Assembly (NCBI GenBank): GCA_028456385.1
Contig: JALNQF010000059.1
Location: forward strand, 157,212 to 221,211
DNA: 64,000 nt
Source of the DNA: Ophiosphaerella korrae
Lineage: Eukaryota > Ascomycota > Dothideomycetes > Pleosporales > Phaeosphaeriaceae
Reading direction: 5' to 3'
Shown in pieces: positions 31,172 through 42,728 of this stretch. Position 1 is the first letter of the stretch. Each line of letters opens with the position of its first letter. Under the pieces are notes generated by a model. The model was not told the origin of the DNA and ran no database searches. It was given only the letters and a program-made list of their open reading frames with translations. A program made the position numbers and the translations under genes.

Positions 31172-33917
31172 ATGAATCCCGATAAACGCACTGCCACCCG
31201 GCCCGAATCTGGTGAGTCCTCGTCGAGTCACCGCCATGCTCGTCCCATGGTCGAACAGCCGTCTGGCCAGCGACCCGGGTACATGACCGTAGGCTCTGGA
31301 TCAACTTCCGAAGCCGCTGCCCGTCTGGTATCCATGCTGGAAAATGACTCTGGCTACGGTGGAAGCATGATGGATGGCGAGGACAGACCGTCGTCATTTC
31401 CCGCACCCATCTTTTCCGGCGAGTCGAGTTCCTCCGAGCATGACCGACAGCGCAGCCATGTGCTGCAACTGCGATACAATCAGAACAAAAATGCCCTCGG
31501 ACGAGCTATCCATGGCACCATCGACACGCTGAAAGGCTTCCAAGCCATGAATCTCAAATGGCCTGCTCACTATCCCTCTGTACAGACGACTGAGGCCCAA
31601 AAAGCACACGCTCGTAACGAATCAAGGCCTGGCCTGCACCACACACAGTCCGCAATCGGTGACTTTGATCCAAGCGTACGGTCTCCAGAACGACCACGGC
31701 CACCGCGACGAGCCGGCACTTCGATAGGAGACGATCCCATGCCAGAGTCCAGTTCAGAACCAGAACCAGAGAAAGAGGCACCCCGTTTGGTGACTCCGCA
31801 ATTAGCTCAAGACTTCTCGGTCCTAAAGTTGGAGCTGCGCATGGGCGGGCGCACCCAGACCGACTTGGTGCATTCGTTAGAGAAGAGCTCCATTGCTTCC
31901 CTTCTTGATGGCCAAATTCAACAGAGCATTCGCCATCTGTACTCCATCAAGGAACGCATTGAAGATACATCGAGCAAAGTCCTGGTAACTGGAGACCTCA
32001 ATGCCGGCAAGTCTACATTCTGCAATGCTCTGCTTCGACGCAAGATCTTACCAGAAGATCAACAACCTTGCACAAGCATTTTCTGTGAAGTACTCGACTT
32101 CCGGGAGAATGGTGGAGTAGAAGAAGTGCACGCCATTTCCCATGGCTCAACCTACAATCGTCATGATGAAAGCACATACACCGTTTTCGACTTGAAGGAT
32201 CTGGAAAAGATTGTCATCGACAACGACCGCTTTTCGCAGTGCAAGGTTTATATTCAAGATATTCGAGGAGTTGACGAATCAATTCTCAACAATGGGGTTG
32301 TTGATATCGCCCTCATTGATGCGCCGGGTCTGAATGCTGATTCAGTTATGACTACTGCAGTATTTGCTCGCCAAGAGGAGATTGATGTCGTGGTCTTCGT
32401 TGTTTCTGCGGCAAATCACTTTACGGAATCAGCAAAGAATTTCATCTTTAACGCAGCCCGCGAAAAGGCTTACATTTTTATGGTTGTCAATGGCTTTGAT
32501 GCCATTCGCGATCAGCAACGATGCCAGGAGATGATTCTCAAGCAAGTACATAGTCTGAGTCCTGCAACCTTCAAAGAGTCCAGTGAACTAGTTCATTTTG
32601 TATCAAGTAATGCGATACCCATGGGTGGAGGTGGCGGTTCGCCTCCAGACGGCGACGGTGACGATGATTCATCTGACAAGGGCAAAGGGAAAGAAGCCGA
32701 GAAGAGACGAGACTTTGGCGAGCTTGAGACGTCCCTACGACGCTTTGTATTGGAGAAGAGGGCACGATCGAAGCTAGCGCCAGCGAAGACTTACATTCTA
32801 AATGTTCTCGGAGATATGAACAATTTGGCAACAGTGAATCGCGATGTCTCACAGGCAGAATTAGAGCGCGTCAAGAAAGAGATCGAGGCACTCGAGCCTG
32901 AGTTTGAGGAGTCAAAGAAGGCACGAGTAGAAGCTGGAGAATCAGTCGAGCGCATGGTGGAAGATACAACATCAGATGTATATGGCCATACCCGTGATAC
33001 ATTGAATGCCTGTATCCAAAAAGTCGGAGAGAAGGATTTAGGCATTGAGTACCCTGGCCTCTTCTCTGCTTACCAGTACGCTGAGGACATCAGAGACTCG
33101 ATGCTGCATGAGGTTTCCAAGACTGTTCACCAATGTGAAGAGTACGCGCGAACACAAACTGTTTATGGTTATAATGGCATTAAAAACCTCGGCGTCTTAC
33201 ATTTGGGCAATAACTTGTATGCGGATGTCATGTTCCGTCCTGAGAGGATGTTCAAGAAGTCGGCGCACGCCTTGGCGCGACAGGTGGATATCGACATTGA
33301 GCTTTGGGATTTCTTTGACGTGGTTGGGTTGTGGGAGAGACAAGAAAAGGCTGCAGGAGCTGGCATGGCAGTCACTGTTGCTGGTGTAGTCGGCGGGAGA
33401 CTTGTCGGTGGCGTTGGCTGGTTCGATGGCGCCCTCGGTGCTGCAAAGATCATGGGCACAAACAATATGAAGAAGCTCCTGATCCCGGGTCTCATTGCTG
33501 GTGGTAAGTCTTTTTGCTTCTTTCCCAGATTTCATATACTAATGTGATCATGTAGTTGCCATTGGGGTGTCGTATATCCTCTCTTCAGTGCCAAAATCTT
33601 TACCTCATCGACTGAGCGCCAAGCTCTCTCAACAGCTTGCTGCTATCGACTATACTCACCAGAACGCCTTGCGTATCAGCTCAGAAATTCGACGCGCACT
33701 CAAGGGTCCTGCAAACGACGTGCGCATCGGCCTCCAGAGGAATGTCGAGAAGCTTCAAACACAGAAAGAGCAGACTAGCAAATTCAAGGCGGAGGCTGAA
33801 GTCGCTCACAAGTATTTTAGCAATCTAGTCCGTAGCAGCAATCACCTACGGCAAACTGTGCAGCAAGTTGATTTGGAGGCTGCACCGCCAGCAGCCATCT
33901 CAACTGCTACACACTAG
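31172..33917 (+). CDS. FZO1: Mitofusin, outer-membrane dynamin-like GTPase
   Basis: Exon 1 (31172-33503) and exon 2 (33556-33917) join over a 52-bp intron (GTAAGT...TGTAG), giving 897 residues. After a disordered N-terminus and a heptad region comes the GTPase: P-loop GDLNAGKST (about residue 274), CTSIFCEV with the switch Thr, DAPG, and NGFD. Near the C-terminus are two hydrophobic segments (MAVTVAGVVGGRLVGGVGW and LIPGLIAGVAIGVSYIL; the splice lies in the second), then a coiled heptad repeat. This is the Fzo1 plan, with both ends in the cytosol. It fuses mitochondrial outer membranes. A Gly/Asp/Ser insertion (GGGGGSPPDGDGDDD) within the G domain is a fungal-type low-complexity loop. Confidence 0.95.
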
Positions 33918-34241
33918 CGTTATGGTGTTTTGAGTTTGCCTGGCCAAGAGCCTCTCACTAAACTGGGCGTTGGACGGTGTTGGGGCTGATCACGATGTAA
34001 TGGGATTACTTTGCACTTTTGGTGTATATACATGAATTCAATACCCCCCTTGACCCTTTTGAGAAAACCAGGCCATCGATACTGTGACGATTGTGGTGAA
34101 TTGGACGCCAAGCACACGTGCGGCGAAACGCGGTAGTCCGAGGCCTGCCAACGTCATGCCAACAACGAACCTTTCCAGGCATCACGCAATACCCAACTCT
34201 TTGGCCCTGATGGCTTACGCGCCTCGACCACAAAACTACTC

Positions 34242-36668
34242 ATGGAGGTTAGACGGGATCCGCGGTCATTTGTCTTCTTTATTGTCCTGCTACTCCTGAT
34301 CAACTCGCCTGAACCCCAACCGCCAACATTCAACGCGCGTGGACGATACGACGAGCTCATTCAACATGAGCACGACCAGCTCGGTATTTTGAACAGCACG
34401 CACTATGGCGAGTTTGACGCCAAGAACGACAGATGGCTCAACATTACGGGCTTGAGAATGGACGATGGATTTGCATGGGACTTACTGGAGCCTGTAAAGA
34501 CGAAGGCGAAGAAGCAGTCTGAGCGAATACTTGGCGACAGATGGAAGGATCAGCTCGGTCGCGTATGGAACGCGGGTGGTCACGAAATACCCATGTACAA
34601 AAATTTATCTGGCTATGTTCAAGGAGAGTGGGTTCGCTCATCTCTGAGCCGCGTGCGACATCCGAGTGATATGGGCAACTCCTCGGCGGACCCTGACAGT
34701 CCATATGCTCAATTGATGGGCTACGATCGGAACCTCACCGGTGCAAGTGGATCTATCAGGTTGCACATTACAGAACTGGAAGGCAAGATGCGCACCGATG
34801 AGAACAAGACCATGTCTGAGATCAGTGCGAAAGTTATTATTGGAGATCATGGCAGCTTCGGAGGTAATTGGTGGGAATTTGTTGCACATGGTGTACATTT
34901 TCTCAGGAGTGGAGTCGTAGTCCTGACCACGACGAGTGATCGGTACGCTGGCATCTTCGGCTTGCCACACCTTCAGTTCTCACAACAACTTTACTCCGCT
35001 TCACAGACATTCCTAAATCGAACTATTTCTGAGACTATCGAACGGCAGCAACATCGTGCTTTCCCGCTATGGAATCCTTGGACATCTTCGGCTGAAGGAG
35101 GCAATGAAGGTCTTTTTCAAGGCCATCATTGTGAAGTGGTGCTGTACTTGCAAGAGTCCCCAAAGCAAGTTGGAGTCGACACCGAGTGGCTCGAGCACGA
35201 GATGCGATATCCTACAGGAGCACCAGTTCCTCAACAACTCTTTGCTCAAATGAGCCTCGTTGCCTTCTCGCCCGACTGCGGCTTCGTCATTGAGTCCAAA
35301 GGACCTCCTGACTTCCCACCCTCGGAAGCATTTCATTTGATAGGCTCTAAGACCGAACAGTTCAAAGATCGAGCAAGGCATGGAATTATAGCCTTCGCCG
35401 TGAGTTTAGCTTTCCAATTGTATTTCCTTATCCAGCAGATGAAGGAGACTGCCACGCCATCCATGCGCAGCCGAGTCAGCTTCTACACCATTGCCATCAT
35501 GGCTCTAGGGGACGGCTTTACATTTTTGATTCTTATTTTTATGTACCTCTTTCTAGGTACGGCCCAATTGGCCTTGTATAGCATCGCTTTCATTGCATTG
35601 TTCTCTGTCCTTTCGCATCTTCGCTTCCTGATAGACATTTGGAGCGTTCAGGCAACGGAGCGCGCGCGTCAGGATAGACAACAGGCATCAGCTTCACCAA
35701 CCTCCACACCACAGGCTATTGCAGCTCCTCTAGAACGCGATACCCTCCCTCTCCCAGCCACCGCACCCCAGCCACGTCCACCCACGCCGATCATCGTTAC
35801 ACCAGACCAAGATGATCCTGGTGAAGATACAGCACGCACTCCTAACACGAACACTACAAGGACAAACACAAACCCTCGCGCAGAATTGGGATCTCTTTAT
35901 AGCCGCTTCTGTCTGCTCCTTATCGTTGTCTTCTTCATTACTATACAATTTGCTACGGCGCGAACTATGTATCGTACCATCTACTTCGATACGGTGTCTT
36001 TCTTTTACCTTTCGTTCTGGGTCCCGCAAATTTACCGCAATGTCATGCGAAACTGCCGCAAGGCTCTACGGTGGGACTACGTCATTGGCACATCCGTGGT
36101 CAGAAGCATCCCGGTGGCCTACTTTTACTTGAAGGAGGACAATGTGTTATTTGCTTCAACAGATTGGTACGGATTCGCGATTCTGGCTGGATGGTTATGG
36201 GTGCAGATTGTTGCGTTGGGTAGCCAGGAGATACTTGGGCCGCGATTCTTGGTTAAGGACGGGTGGGCTCCGCCAGCGTATGATTACCACCCCGTCTTGC
36301 GCGAAGATGAAGAAGGTGCGACTATGCCTCTTAACATGACTATTACGGAAGCCTCACCGTCAATGGCTCTGGATGCATCTCCATGCACGGACGATGGGCC
36401 AACAAGCAAGAGTGCAGGCGAATCCAAGGGCAAGGGAAAGAAAGTGTTTGACTGCAGTATTTGCGCACAAGATATCGAAGTAGCAGTGATAGCGGCCGGG
36501 GCGGAGGAGAACAGTGGTGGGGGAATGGGAGGCACAAGTATGATCCTACAGAGGAGACAGTACATGGTGACGCCGTGTAGACATATTTTTCACACAGGGT
36601 GTCTGGAGGGGTGGATGAGGTACCGATTGATGTGTCCGAATTGCCGAGAAGTGCTGCCTCCGCTGTAG
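34242..36668 (+). CDS. DSC1: Dsc/Tul1 RING-type E3 ubiquitin ligase of Golgi/ER membranes
   Basis: Single exon, 808 residues. It begins with a signal-anchor (SFVFFIVLLLLINS), followed by a long luminal region with many glycosylation sites and the family motif LDV-like fold (HYGEFDAKNDRWLNITG, then FVAHGVHFLRSG). Several membrane segments span residues about 385-650, broken by a cytosolic Pro/Thr-rich loop. The C-terminus is a RING-H2: CSIC at about residue 738, a Gly-rich loop, then CRHIFHTGCLEGW and CPNC. This is the layout of yeast Tul1 and fission-yeast/Aspergillus Dsc1 (dscA). The complex ubiquitinates membrane proteins, and in many fungi is needed for cleavage of the sterol/hypoxia factor SREBP. 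The start was chosen at the first ATG giving the anchor. The rhomboid gene follows. Confidence 0.9.
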   Translation: MEVRRDPRSFVFFIVLLLLINSPEPQPPTFNARGRYDELIQHEHDQLGILNSTHYGEFDAKNDRWLNITGLRMDDGFAWDLLEPVKTKAKKQSERILGDRWKDQLGRVWNAGGHEIPMYKNLSGYVQGEWVRSSLSRVRHPSDMGNSSADPDSPYAQLMGYDRNLTGASGSIRLHITELEGKMRTDENKTMSEISAKVIIGDHGSFGGNWWEFVAHGVHFLRSGVVVLTTTSDRYAGIFGLPHLQFSQQLYSASQTFLNRTISETIERQQHRAFPLWNPWTSSAEGGNEGLFQGHHCEVVLYLQESPKQVGVDTEWLEHEMRYPTGAPVPQQLFAQMSLVAFSPDCGFVIESKGPPDFPPSEAFHLIGSKTEQFKDRARHGIIAFAVSLAFQLYFLIQQMKETATPSMRSRVSFYTIAIMALGDGFTFLILIFMYLFLGTAQLALYSIAFIALFSVLSHLRFLIDIWSVQATERARQDRQQASASPTSTPQAIAAPLERDTLPLPATAPQPRPPTPIIVTPDQDDPGEDTARTPNTNTTRTNTNPRAELGSLYSRFCLLLIVVFFITIQFATARTMYRTIYFDTVSFFYLSFWVPQIYRNVMRNCRKALRWDYVIGTSVVRSIPVAYFYLKEDNVLFASTDWYGFAILAGWLWVQIVALGSQEILGPRFLVKDGWAPPAYDYHPVLREDEEGATMPLNMTITEASPSMALDASPCTDDGPTSKSAGESKGKGKKVFDCSICAQDIEVAVIAAGAEENSGGGMGGTSMILQRRQYMVTPCRHIFHTGCLEGWMRYRLMCPNCREVLPPL

Positions 36669-37078
36669 GTATATACGGTAGACTAGCATGTGGATGTAGA
36701 TGGAATCAGCTACCAGTATCTTGTTGCATGGCAGAGCTGCGTTACGTCAGTTGTGGCGCAAAGTAAAAATAGAAGTCGATGGCAGGGATGGGCCAAAGAA
36801 AGAGGCTGTGCTAGCAAACGCGTCGTGTTGATGGCTTGGGCCATGCGCCGCCTTTGCCTTCAGCCGCCTTTCCTGCCAGGCTGTCACTGGCGATTATACC
36901 TAGACATTCAAGCAAAGCCGGTCTTCGCATCCTTTTCCTCGCCCCCCCTTGTCGCGTGTTGTGCAGTCCCGAAACAGCGCGTGACCCTTGGCCCTTGACC
37001 ACCACCGCCGTCACGCCTCGTCCTGCACCCGTCCCTGCGATATAAACGCACTTGCTTCCTCGGAGGCTGCTCTGCACC

Positions 37079-38634
37079 ATGGCGGCCAACGACTACTACA
37101 ACACAACCCACGGCCGGCCCGACGACGGCCGGCCAGGCAACCAAGCACATCCCTCACCCTCGCCCTCACCCTTCAACGACAATCACTACTACCAGACACC
37201 CAACTCGTCCGGAGCCCTCGGCGGCTATCCATCGCACAACACATCCACATCATACAATGGCGCCCAAGACCCCCTTACAGACCAGAATGCAATCCCGCTA
37301 CACTCACAGTCCAAGATAGAGGGAGGCAACCCGGCGCACGCCAGTCCCACGCGGTACAACGCAGATCCAGAGGCATTTCCCCCGCCCAGCAGAAAGAGGA
37401 GCAAGAAGAAGAAGGGCTGGTTCAGTGGGCGCATCACCTGGGTTGTCTACATCCTAACCACAGTCCAGGTGGGCGTCTTTGTCGGCGAGTTGATCAAGAA
37501 CGGCACTCTGACCGGCTCTCCCATCCAAACCAAGCCAAACTTCAACATCATGATTGGCCCTTCGCCCTATGTGCTCATCAACATGGGTGCCCGTTTCACT
37601 CCCTGCATGCACAACATCGAGCAGACCATCGAGAGGCGTGTCACAACATGGCCATGCCCCAACACCACCTCCATCGACCCCAGCAGTCTCACCTGTTCTC
37701 TTAGCGAACTCTGTGGCATGGGTGGCGTCCCGGATCAATCTAATGTAAAGGATTTCAGGGATCGTAGCAAAGAGCCAAACCAGTGGTGGCGCTTCATCGT
37801 ACCCATATTCCTGCACGCTGGTATTATACACATTGCTTTTAACATGCTCTTGCAGTTGACTCTGGGCCGTGACATGGAGAAGGAGATCGGGCCCCTCCGT
37901 TTCTCATTGGTATACTTTAGTGCAGGTATTTTTGGCTTTGTTCTTGGTGGCAACTACGCCGCTGATGGCATCACATCTGTCGGTGCTTCCGGCGCGCTCT
38001 TTGGTATCCTCGCTCTCACCCTTCTAGACCTGTTGTACAATTGGTCCACTAGACGTTCACCTGTCAAAGACTTGCTGTTTCTCCTCCTCGACATTGCCAT
38101 TGCCTTCGTCCTCGGCCTGCTCCCAGGATTGGACAACTTTTCGCATATTGGTGGCTTTTTGATGGGCATTGTACTAGGCATTTGTCTCCTACACTCACCA
38201 CAGTCATTGCGGGAACGCATCGGACAAAACGAACCCCCATACTCGACCGTCGATACGCAGCCGCTCGCCCCCACTGGTACTGGTGTTGTGCCACAACAGC
38301 TCTCAAAGTTTGCCAAAGCACCTGTGGGATTCTTCAAGGGCCGTAAGCCGCTGTGGTGGGCATGGTGGCTTGTCCGCGCAGGAGGGCTTGTGGTTGCTTT
38401 CATTGGTTTCATCTTGCTATTGCGAAATTTCTACGAGTGGAGGAATACGTGCTCCTGGTGTAAACATTTGACATGCTTGGTAAGTACATCCACTGTGCTG
38501 TGGAAATATAGAACGATTATTTACTCACTTCTCAACAGCCTATTACCACAAACAATGTGGACTGGTGCGATATTGGTGCCTTAAATTTCCAGGATCGGAC
38601 GCAGGCAACACCCAGCCCGAAACCTACATTGTGA
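37079..38634 (+). CDS. Rhomboid-family intramembrane serine protease
   Basis: Exon 1 (37079-38479) and exon 2 (38539-38634) join over a 59-bp intron (GTAAGT...ACAG), giving 498 residues. ATG 37079 has a strong context (CACCATGG). A disordered cytosolic N-terminus of about 110 residues, with a KRSKKKK stretch, precedes TM1 (ITWVVYILTTVQVGVFVGEL). Next is a loop with paired cysteines, then the rhomboid core: FLHAGIIHIAFNML, GSVGASGALFG-type motif with catalytic Ser304 in GASGA, and His356 in FSHIGGFLMG. Both catalytic residues are present. A seventh hydrophobic segment and a Cys-containing luminal tail (CSWCKHLTC...DWCDIG) end the protein. Substrates unknown. It lies 410 bp after the Dsc ligase gene on the same strand. 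Confidence 0.92.
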
Positions 38635-39089
38635 ACGAGACAGCGGATAGGGTCATGTGAAAGGCGAAAGAGATGTTGACACACATGGCAGTGTGATGCG
38701 ATCACGGCCTTTGGATCCAAATGCGGGCGTCGAATATGTATACTCCTCATGTCGTTATGTATCAGGCAGTACACTTGATCATATGGAGACGAGAATAATG
38801 ACACATTAAATTATTGTAAGGAAAAGAAGTCAACTTGAAGCTTTGAGTGAATGACGCATTGCCCTATGCACGGGTCCCTATGATACCGCCTGTACTTCAT
38901 CTTTCATTCATTCAATCACGCTAATCCCAGGTTAGCAATCACTACTTATCATATCATTAGCGCCGTTTGTAGCTCTCGTGATCCTCGACCTCTCAGCTTT
39001 CACCATTGACTCGACCAGATTACCGCCAACGCCCTCATATCTAGCATTTTGATTCTTGTTCTCGTCTTCATCAATCAACAAACACTGCA
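38635..39089. other. Intergenic region
   Basis: About 455 bp between genes on the same strand; no gene recognised. Confidence 0.4.
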
Positions 39090-40160
39090 ATGGGCAAAGC
39101 CAAGCGCTTAGTACACTCGCTGGGTTCTCGAATCGATATGTCAAAGTACAAGTCCAACGCCCTCTCTTCTAGTCACTCCTCTTATCCATCTATGGCCATC
39201 ATCAATAGGCAATCCGAGTCGTTGTTATCTTTCTCGACCCTACCATCATCCTCTTTGGACATACCTCCCCTCGCCACTATGCCATGGATGACTCCACCCA
39301 AGTCAGAACAGAAACAATTGCTTGCAAATCCCCAATGCCGAGCGAACCACAAAGACGCAACTATCAATGCTCAGCCCGTTGGTGAGACTATTCATCATGC
39401 TCATGCCCCCCCGTTGGCAGAGTTAGCGGCCAGTCTTGCAATGCTCAACTTTGCCAAAAAGCTGCCCTTGGAAGAGATTAGTATGCTCAAATGCGAGCCA
39501 TGTATTGGGGCAGCCGCCTACTCGGAAATGACATTGGATAATACTCCGTTATTAGCATCAAAGCCTCCTTATCGAGGTCACATGCGCACCCGTGAGAGTC
39601 AACAAAATAATTTCACATCAGGCTTGCAGCAATCTTGTTCGGACACACTGACCTTTCCGAGTACAAGTACTAATTCAACATGGTCTTTCGCTTGCCAACC
39701 AGCTCGCCATATCGAACAAGAGGAGCAGGGTATAGACTATAATGCTAATCATGTATTATCCTCTGGTGAGCATTCTGAGTGGGGTAATACTTTTAGCACA
39801 AATACATATAGCGAGATGCAAGCATCGGTATTGTTTTCATCCGCCGTCCATGGCGATTCAGAGCAAACACACTCGCCCATAAACAGCATCGACTTTGACG
39901 ATTTACCTGACTGGTCTGATGTCGAAGAGGACCCTGAATACAACACACGTTACATCAGAGATGCAGACACGTGCTCTCTAACATCTATTTCATTGCCGGT
40001 CGCAGCATGCACGGAGGTGACTGTGGCTATTCCGGGAGTAGACGTTCTAGAGATTGTGTCGATAGACAAGAAACGCAGGAAGGAGGATGAGATTGAGGAC
40101 AGGACGCTGACAAAGCGTCGGAAGATGAGGTCTACGCCCCATCTGAGTCCTAAGAAATAA
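39090..40160 (+). CDS. Hypothetical protein with bipartite nuclear-localisation signal
   Basis: Single exon, 356 residues, no recognised domain. It is Ser/Thr/Pro-rich and largely disordered, with one short helical Ala/Leu patch (LAELAASLAMLNFAKKLPLEE), an acidic patch (DDLPDWSDVEEDPEY) and a C-terminal basic cluster (KKRRKEDEIEDRTLTKRRK) that fits a bipartite nuclear signal. The first residues (MGKAKRLVHSLGSR) are basic too. The open frame and normal codon mix support a real gene; a nuclear regulatory role is a guess. Confidence 0.6.
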   Translation: MGKAKRLVHSLGSRIDMSKYKSNALSSSHSSYPSMAIINRQSESLLSFSTLPSSSLDIPPLATMPWMTPPKSEQKQLLANPQCRANHKDATINAQPVGETIHHAHAPPLAELAASLAMLNFAKKLPLEEISMLKCEPCIGAAAYSEMTLDNTPLLASKPPYRGHMRTRESQQNNFTSGLQQSCSDTLTFPSTSTNSTWSFACQPARHIEQEEQGIDYNANHVLSSGEHSEWGNTFSTNTYSEMQASVLFSSAVHGDSEQTHSPINSIDFDDLPDWSDVEEDPEYNTRYIRDADTCSLTSISLPVAACTEVTVAIPGVDVLEIVSIDKKRRKEDEIEDRTLTKRRKMRSTPHLSPKK

Positions 40161-40807
40161 AGGAGCGCAGTACTGAAACGAGGAACGCACTGAGAGATGG
40201 ATCGATGTGAGACGGTGATGAATGTGCTATGGTTAGACTCCTAGGGAGAGCTGAGTTTATGTAAAATATGGTATCAGAGTGCCTTGTAGCTTAGGAATAA
40301 AAGCTGATGTTAGTTGACATACTTTCCACCATCTACACTGGGCTCTCAGTCAACCAGAAAAGTGGGACATTGGCGATGTGAGATGCAGCAGCCGGAAGAT
40401 AATCAGCTACCTGCAACTATTTTTTGAGGTACATATAAGTTTAGAGTATTCGAAGCTTCCCGGTTAAACTATTTAGTTGTATATTCAATTCACATCCGGG
40501 CGAATGTTGTTGGCCCCCACAGTCCATATTGGGTAATAGTAAGCGCCAGCGGCAGCTTTGCCCATTACATGGCTAGCGTACGCGACTGAGTCGGCTAATT
40601 CAGGAGCCCGGCGTGGTGGACTTGTGCTCAGCCAGCAGGCAAGATAATCCATCACATCAATCACCCACCACGACACCCATCCAATGTGCGACGACACGCT
40701 TGCCTCGACGCCGTAATCTCCCCACCGCAGCTACTTACTGCAACCGTGACTGCGACGACTCTCATCCTCTCCGGCCGTGCCCAGGGCTCACAGCATAGCT
40801 GGCCAAG
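40161..40807. other. Intergenic region upstream of the GT31-like gene
   Basis: About 650 bp; no gene recognised. Confidence 0.4.
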
Positions 40808-42279
40808 ATGCTGAAGGTGCTGGGAGGCCGTCTGGCTCGCCGGCCCTGGCGATTCCTGTTCCCAGCCGTCCTACTCTTCTGCTTTATCTACACATTGACG
40901 CGCCGGAGACCGCATACAGGCCACGTGCAGCAGCCTGTTCATAAGGCCAAGACAAAGTCCTTCTTCCCACCACTCGAGACAAGGAGCGCAAATAGCATAG
41001 AGCTCGACTACTGCCAAAACTTCCCCAAGCAGCTGCTCGACGAGATACAGGTCGTGCTCAAGGTGTCTTCCAGCGAAACCTCCGCCACCAAGGCCCACCT
41101 CAGCACCGTCACCAGTTGCATTACCAATCTCATCATTGTCGGCGACCAGGAGGAGCGATTAGGCGACAGACATGTCATCGACATCCTAGCTGAACTGCCC
41201 AAGAGCTACGAAATCAACAACCTCGACTTTCAGGCCTACGTCGAGCAGAAAAAGGCCCACACCGAGGGCGAGACTGTTAGAGAGTCGCAGCGCAGCTTCA
41301 AACTGGATCGCTTCAAGTACCTACCCATGGTGGATAAGGCATACACGTCCAGTCCAAAGGCAAAATGGTTTGTTTTCCTCGAATCCGATGTCTACTTTTT
41401 CTGGGACACTCTCTTTCGTCTGCTCAGCCAGATGGACTCGTCGACGCCGCACTACCTGGGCGCCCCTCACAAGGGCAGTGATGGTCGTTATTTTGCCTAC
41501 GGTGGCGCAGGTTTTGTCCTTTCACAGGGTCTACTGAAGCAGCTCATTCCATCTAAGACTTCTAGCCCGGCGGATATTCCGCGCGATAGTCGACTAAGCT
41601 TCAGGTTCGAAGATTGGGTCAAGGAAGAGCAGCGTGGCGATGCCGTTCTTGCTTATGCTATTCAAAATGCGACAGGCGTTAAACTGGAAGCCCTACATCC
41701 GACTTTCTCAAGCGACCAGCTCAAGCTCATCGAGACAACTCGAGATCGATGGTGTGTCCCGCTACTTTCGCTGCACCAGCTCAAGCCAGAGCAAATGGAG
41801 AATCTCTGGAAATGGGAGCGGACGAGGCCATATAACACAGTAAGCCCGATCTGAACTTGATATCGCGTCACGAAAACTAATCTCCACGCTAGAAACCCTT
41901 TACCTACTCGTCTCTTCTGTCCTACACGCACTCATTTCTCTCCCAAGGCCCCTCCCGTGAGTGGTGGGATAATCTTTCCACGGCACCCGTTCCCAACGAC
42001 CGCCCTGCCCATCGCAATGCTGGCTCATGCGGTTCCGAATGCGCTGCCGATCCGAACTGTCTTCAGTGGTCCTTTTCACAGACTGTGTGCCGCCACGCAG
42101 ACTTCATCAAGCTTGGCAATTCGGTGGACCGAGAAAATGGTGGCCAGGGCGAATTTGTGTCAGGCTGGGACGCGGGTACGCTACGAAAACTGGGGTTTGG
42201 GGCTGAGGGTGAGAAAGGGGAACGATTGTTCTATGAAGGCTGTGTAGAAGCTACATGGCTGACACCAACGGTGCAGTAA
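40808..42279 (+). CDS. Type II membrane glycosyltransferase, GT31-like (Golgi)
   Basis: Exon 1 (40808-41839) and exon 2 (41893-42279) join over a 53-bp intron (GTAAGC...GCTAG), giving 472 residues. Residues about 15-33 form a signal-anchor (WRFLFPAVLLFCFIYTLT) flanked by arginines, the usual Golgi type II layout. The luminal part has KWFVFLESDVYFFWDTLF, the donor-binding acidic motif, then YLGAPHKGSDGRYFAYGGAGFVLS and a downstream FEDWVKEEQRGD, all in the order found in fungal GT31-type transferases. The C-terminal about 90 residues are Cys-rich (CGSECAADPNCLQWSFSQTVC), resembling a PAN/apple-like fold. By family it adds a hexose to glycoproteins or glycolipids; the linkage is unknown. Confidence 0.8.
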
Positions 42280-42728
42280 TGAGTGAGACGTTTTGGTACT
42301 ATTGCGATGTATAGGGCGGCGTTGCGGTCGTTCTTCAGACCTTCATGCATGGCGTTTTGGATACTCTCACACCACCTCTGGATACAATCGGGCGACAGAC
42401 ACGACGACACAGTAGAAGGGGAAGACAACGCGCAAAAATGTTTATTGTTGATAAAGAGGAATGAAGTGCCAACGTGGACGGCGAAGCAAATCGTCTTCCA
42501 AGCAGACTTGGTTTGTAACATGAATTAAGGCATGATTTAGCATGGTGGCATCACGATATCCGCTGGATTCTTTATAACTTAATTGAATGCATCGTTACTC
42601 TGGCCTCTTTGATTGGAGTCACGTCCCCGCTCTTTGGTTCGTGTAGAGGTTATATGAGCTGCACACAAATAAGTAAAATCACTATATGTATCAACGGCGG
42701 ATGTGATAGTCGAAGAAACATGAGCTGA
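42280..42728. other. Convergent intergenic region
   Basis: About 450 bp between the 3' ends of the glycosyltransferase and UBC6; no gene recognised. Confidence 0.4.

Noticed and set aside
42085..42279. Separate small gene
   Set aside because: It is in frame with, and part of, exon 2 of the GT31-like gene.
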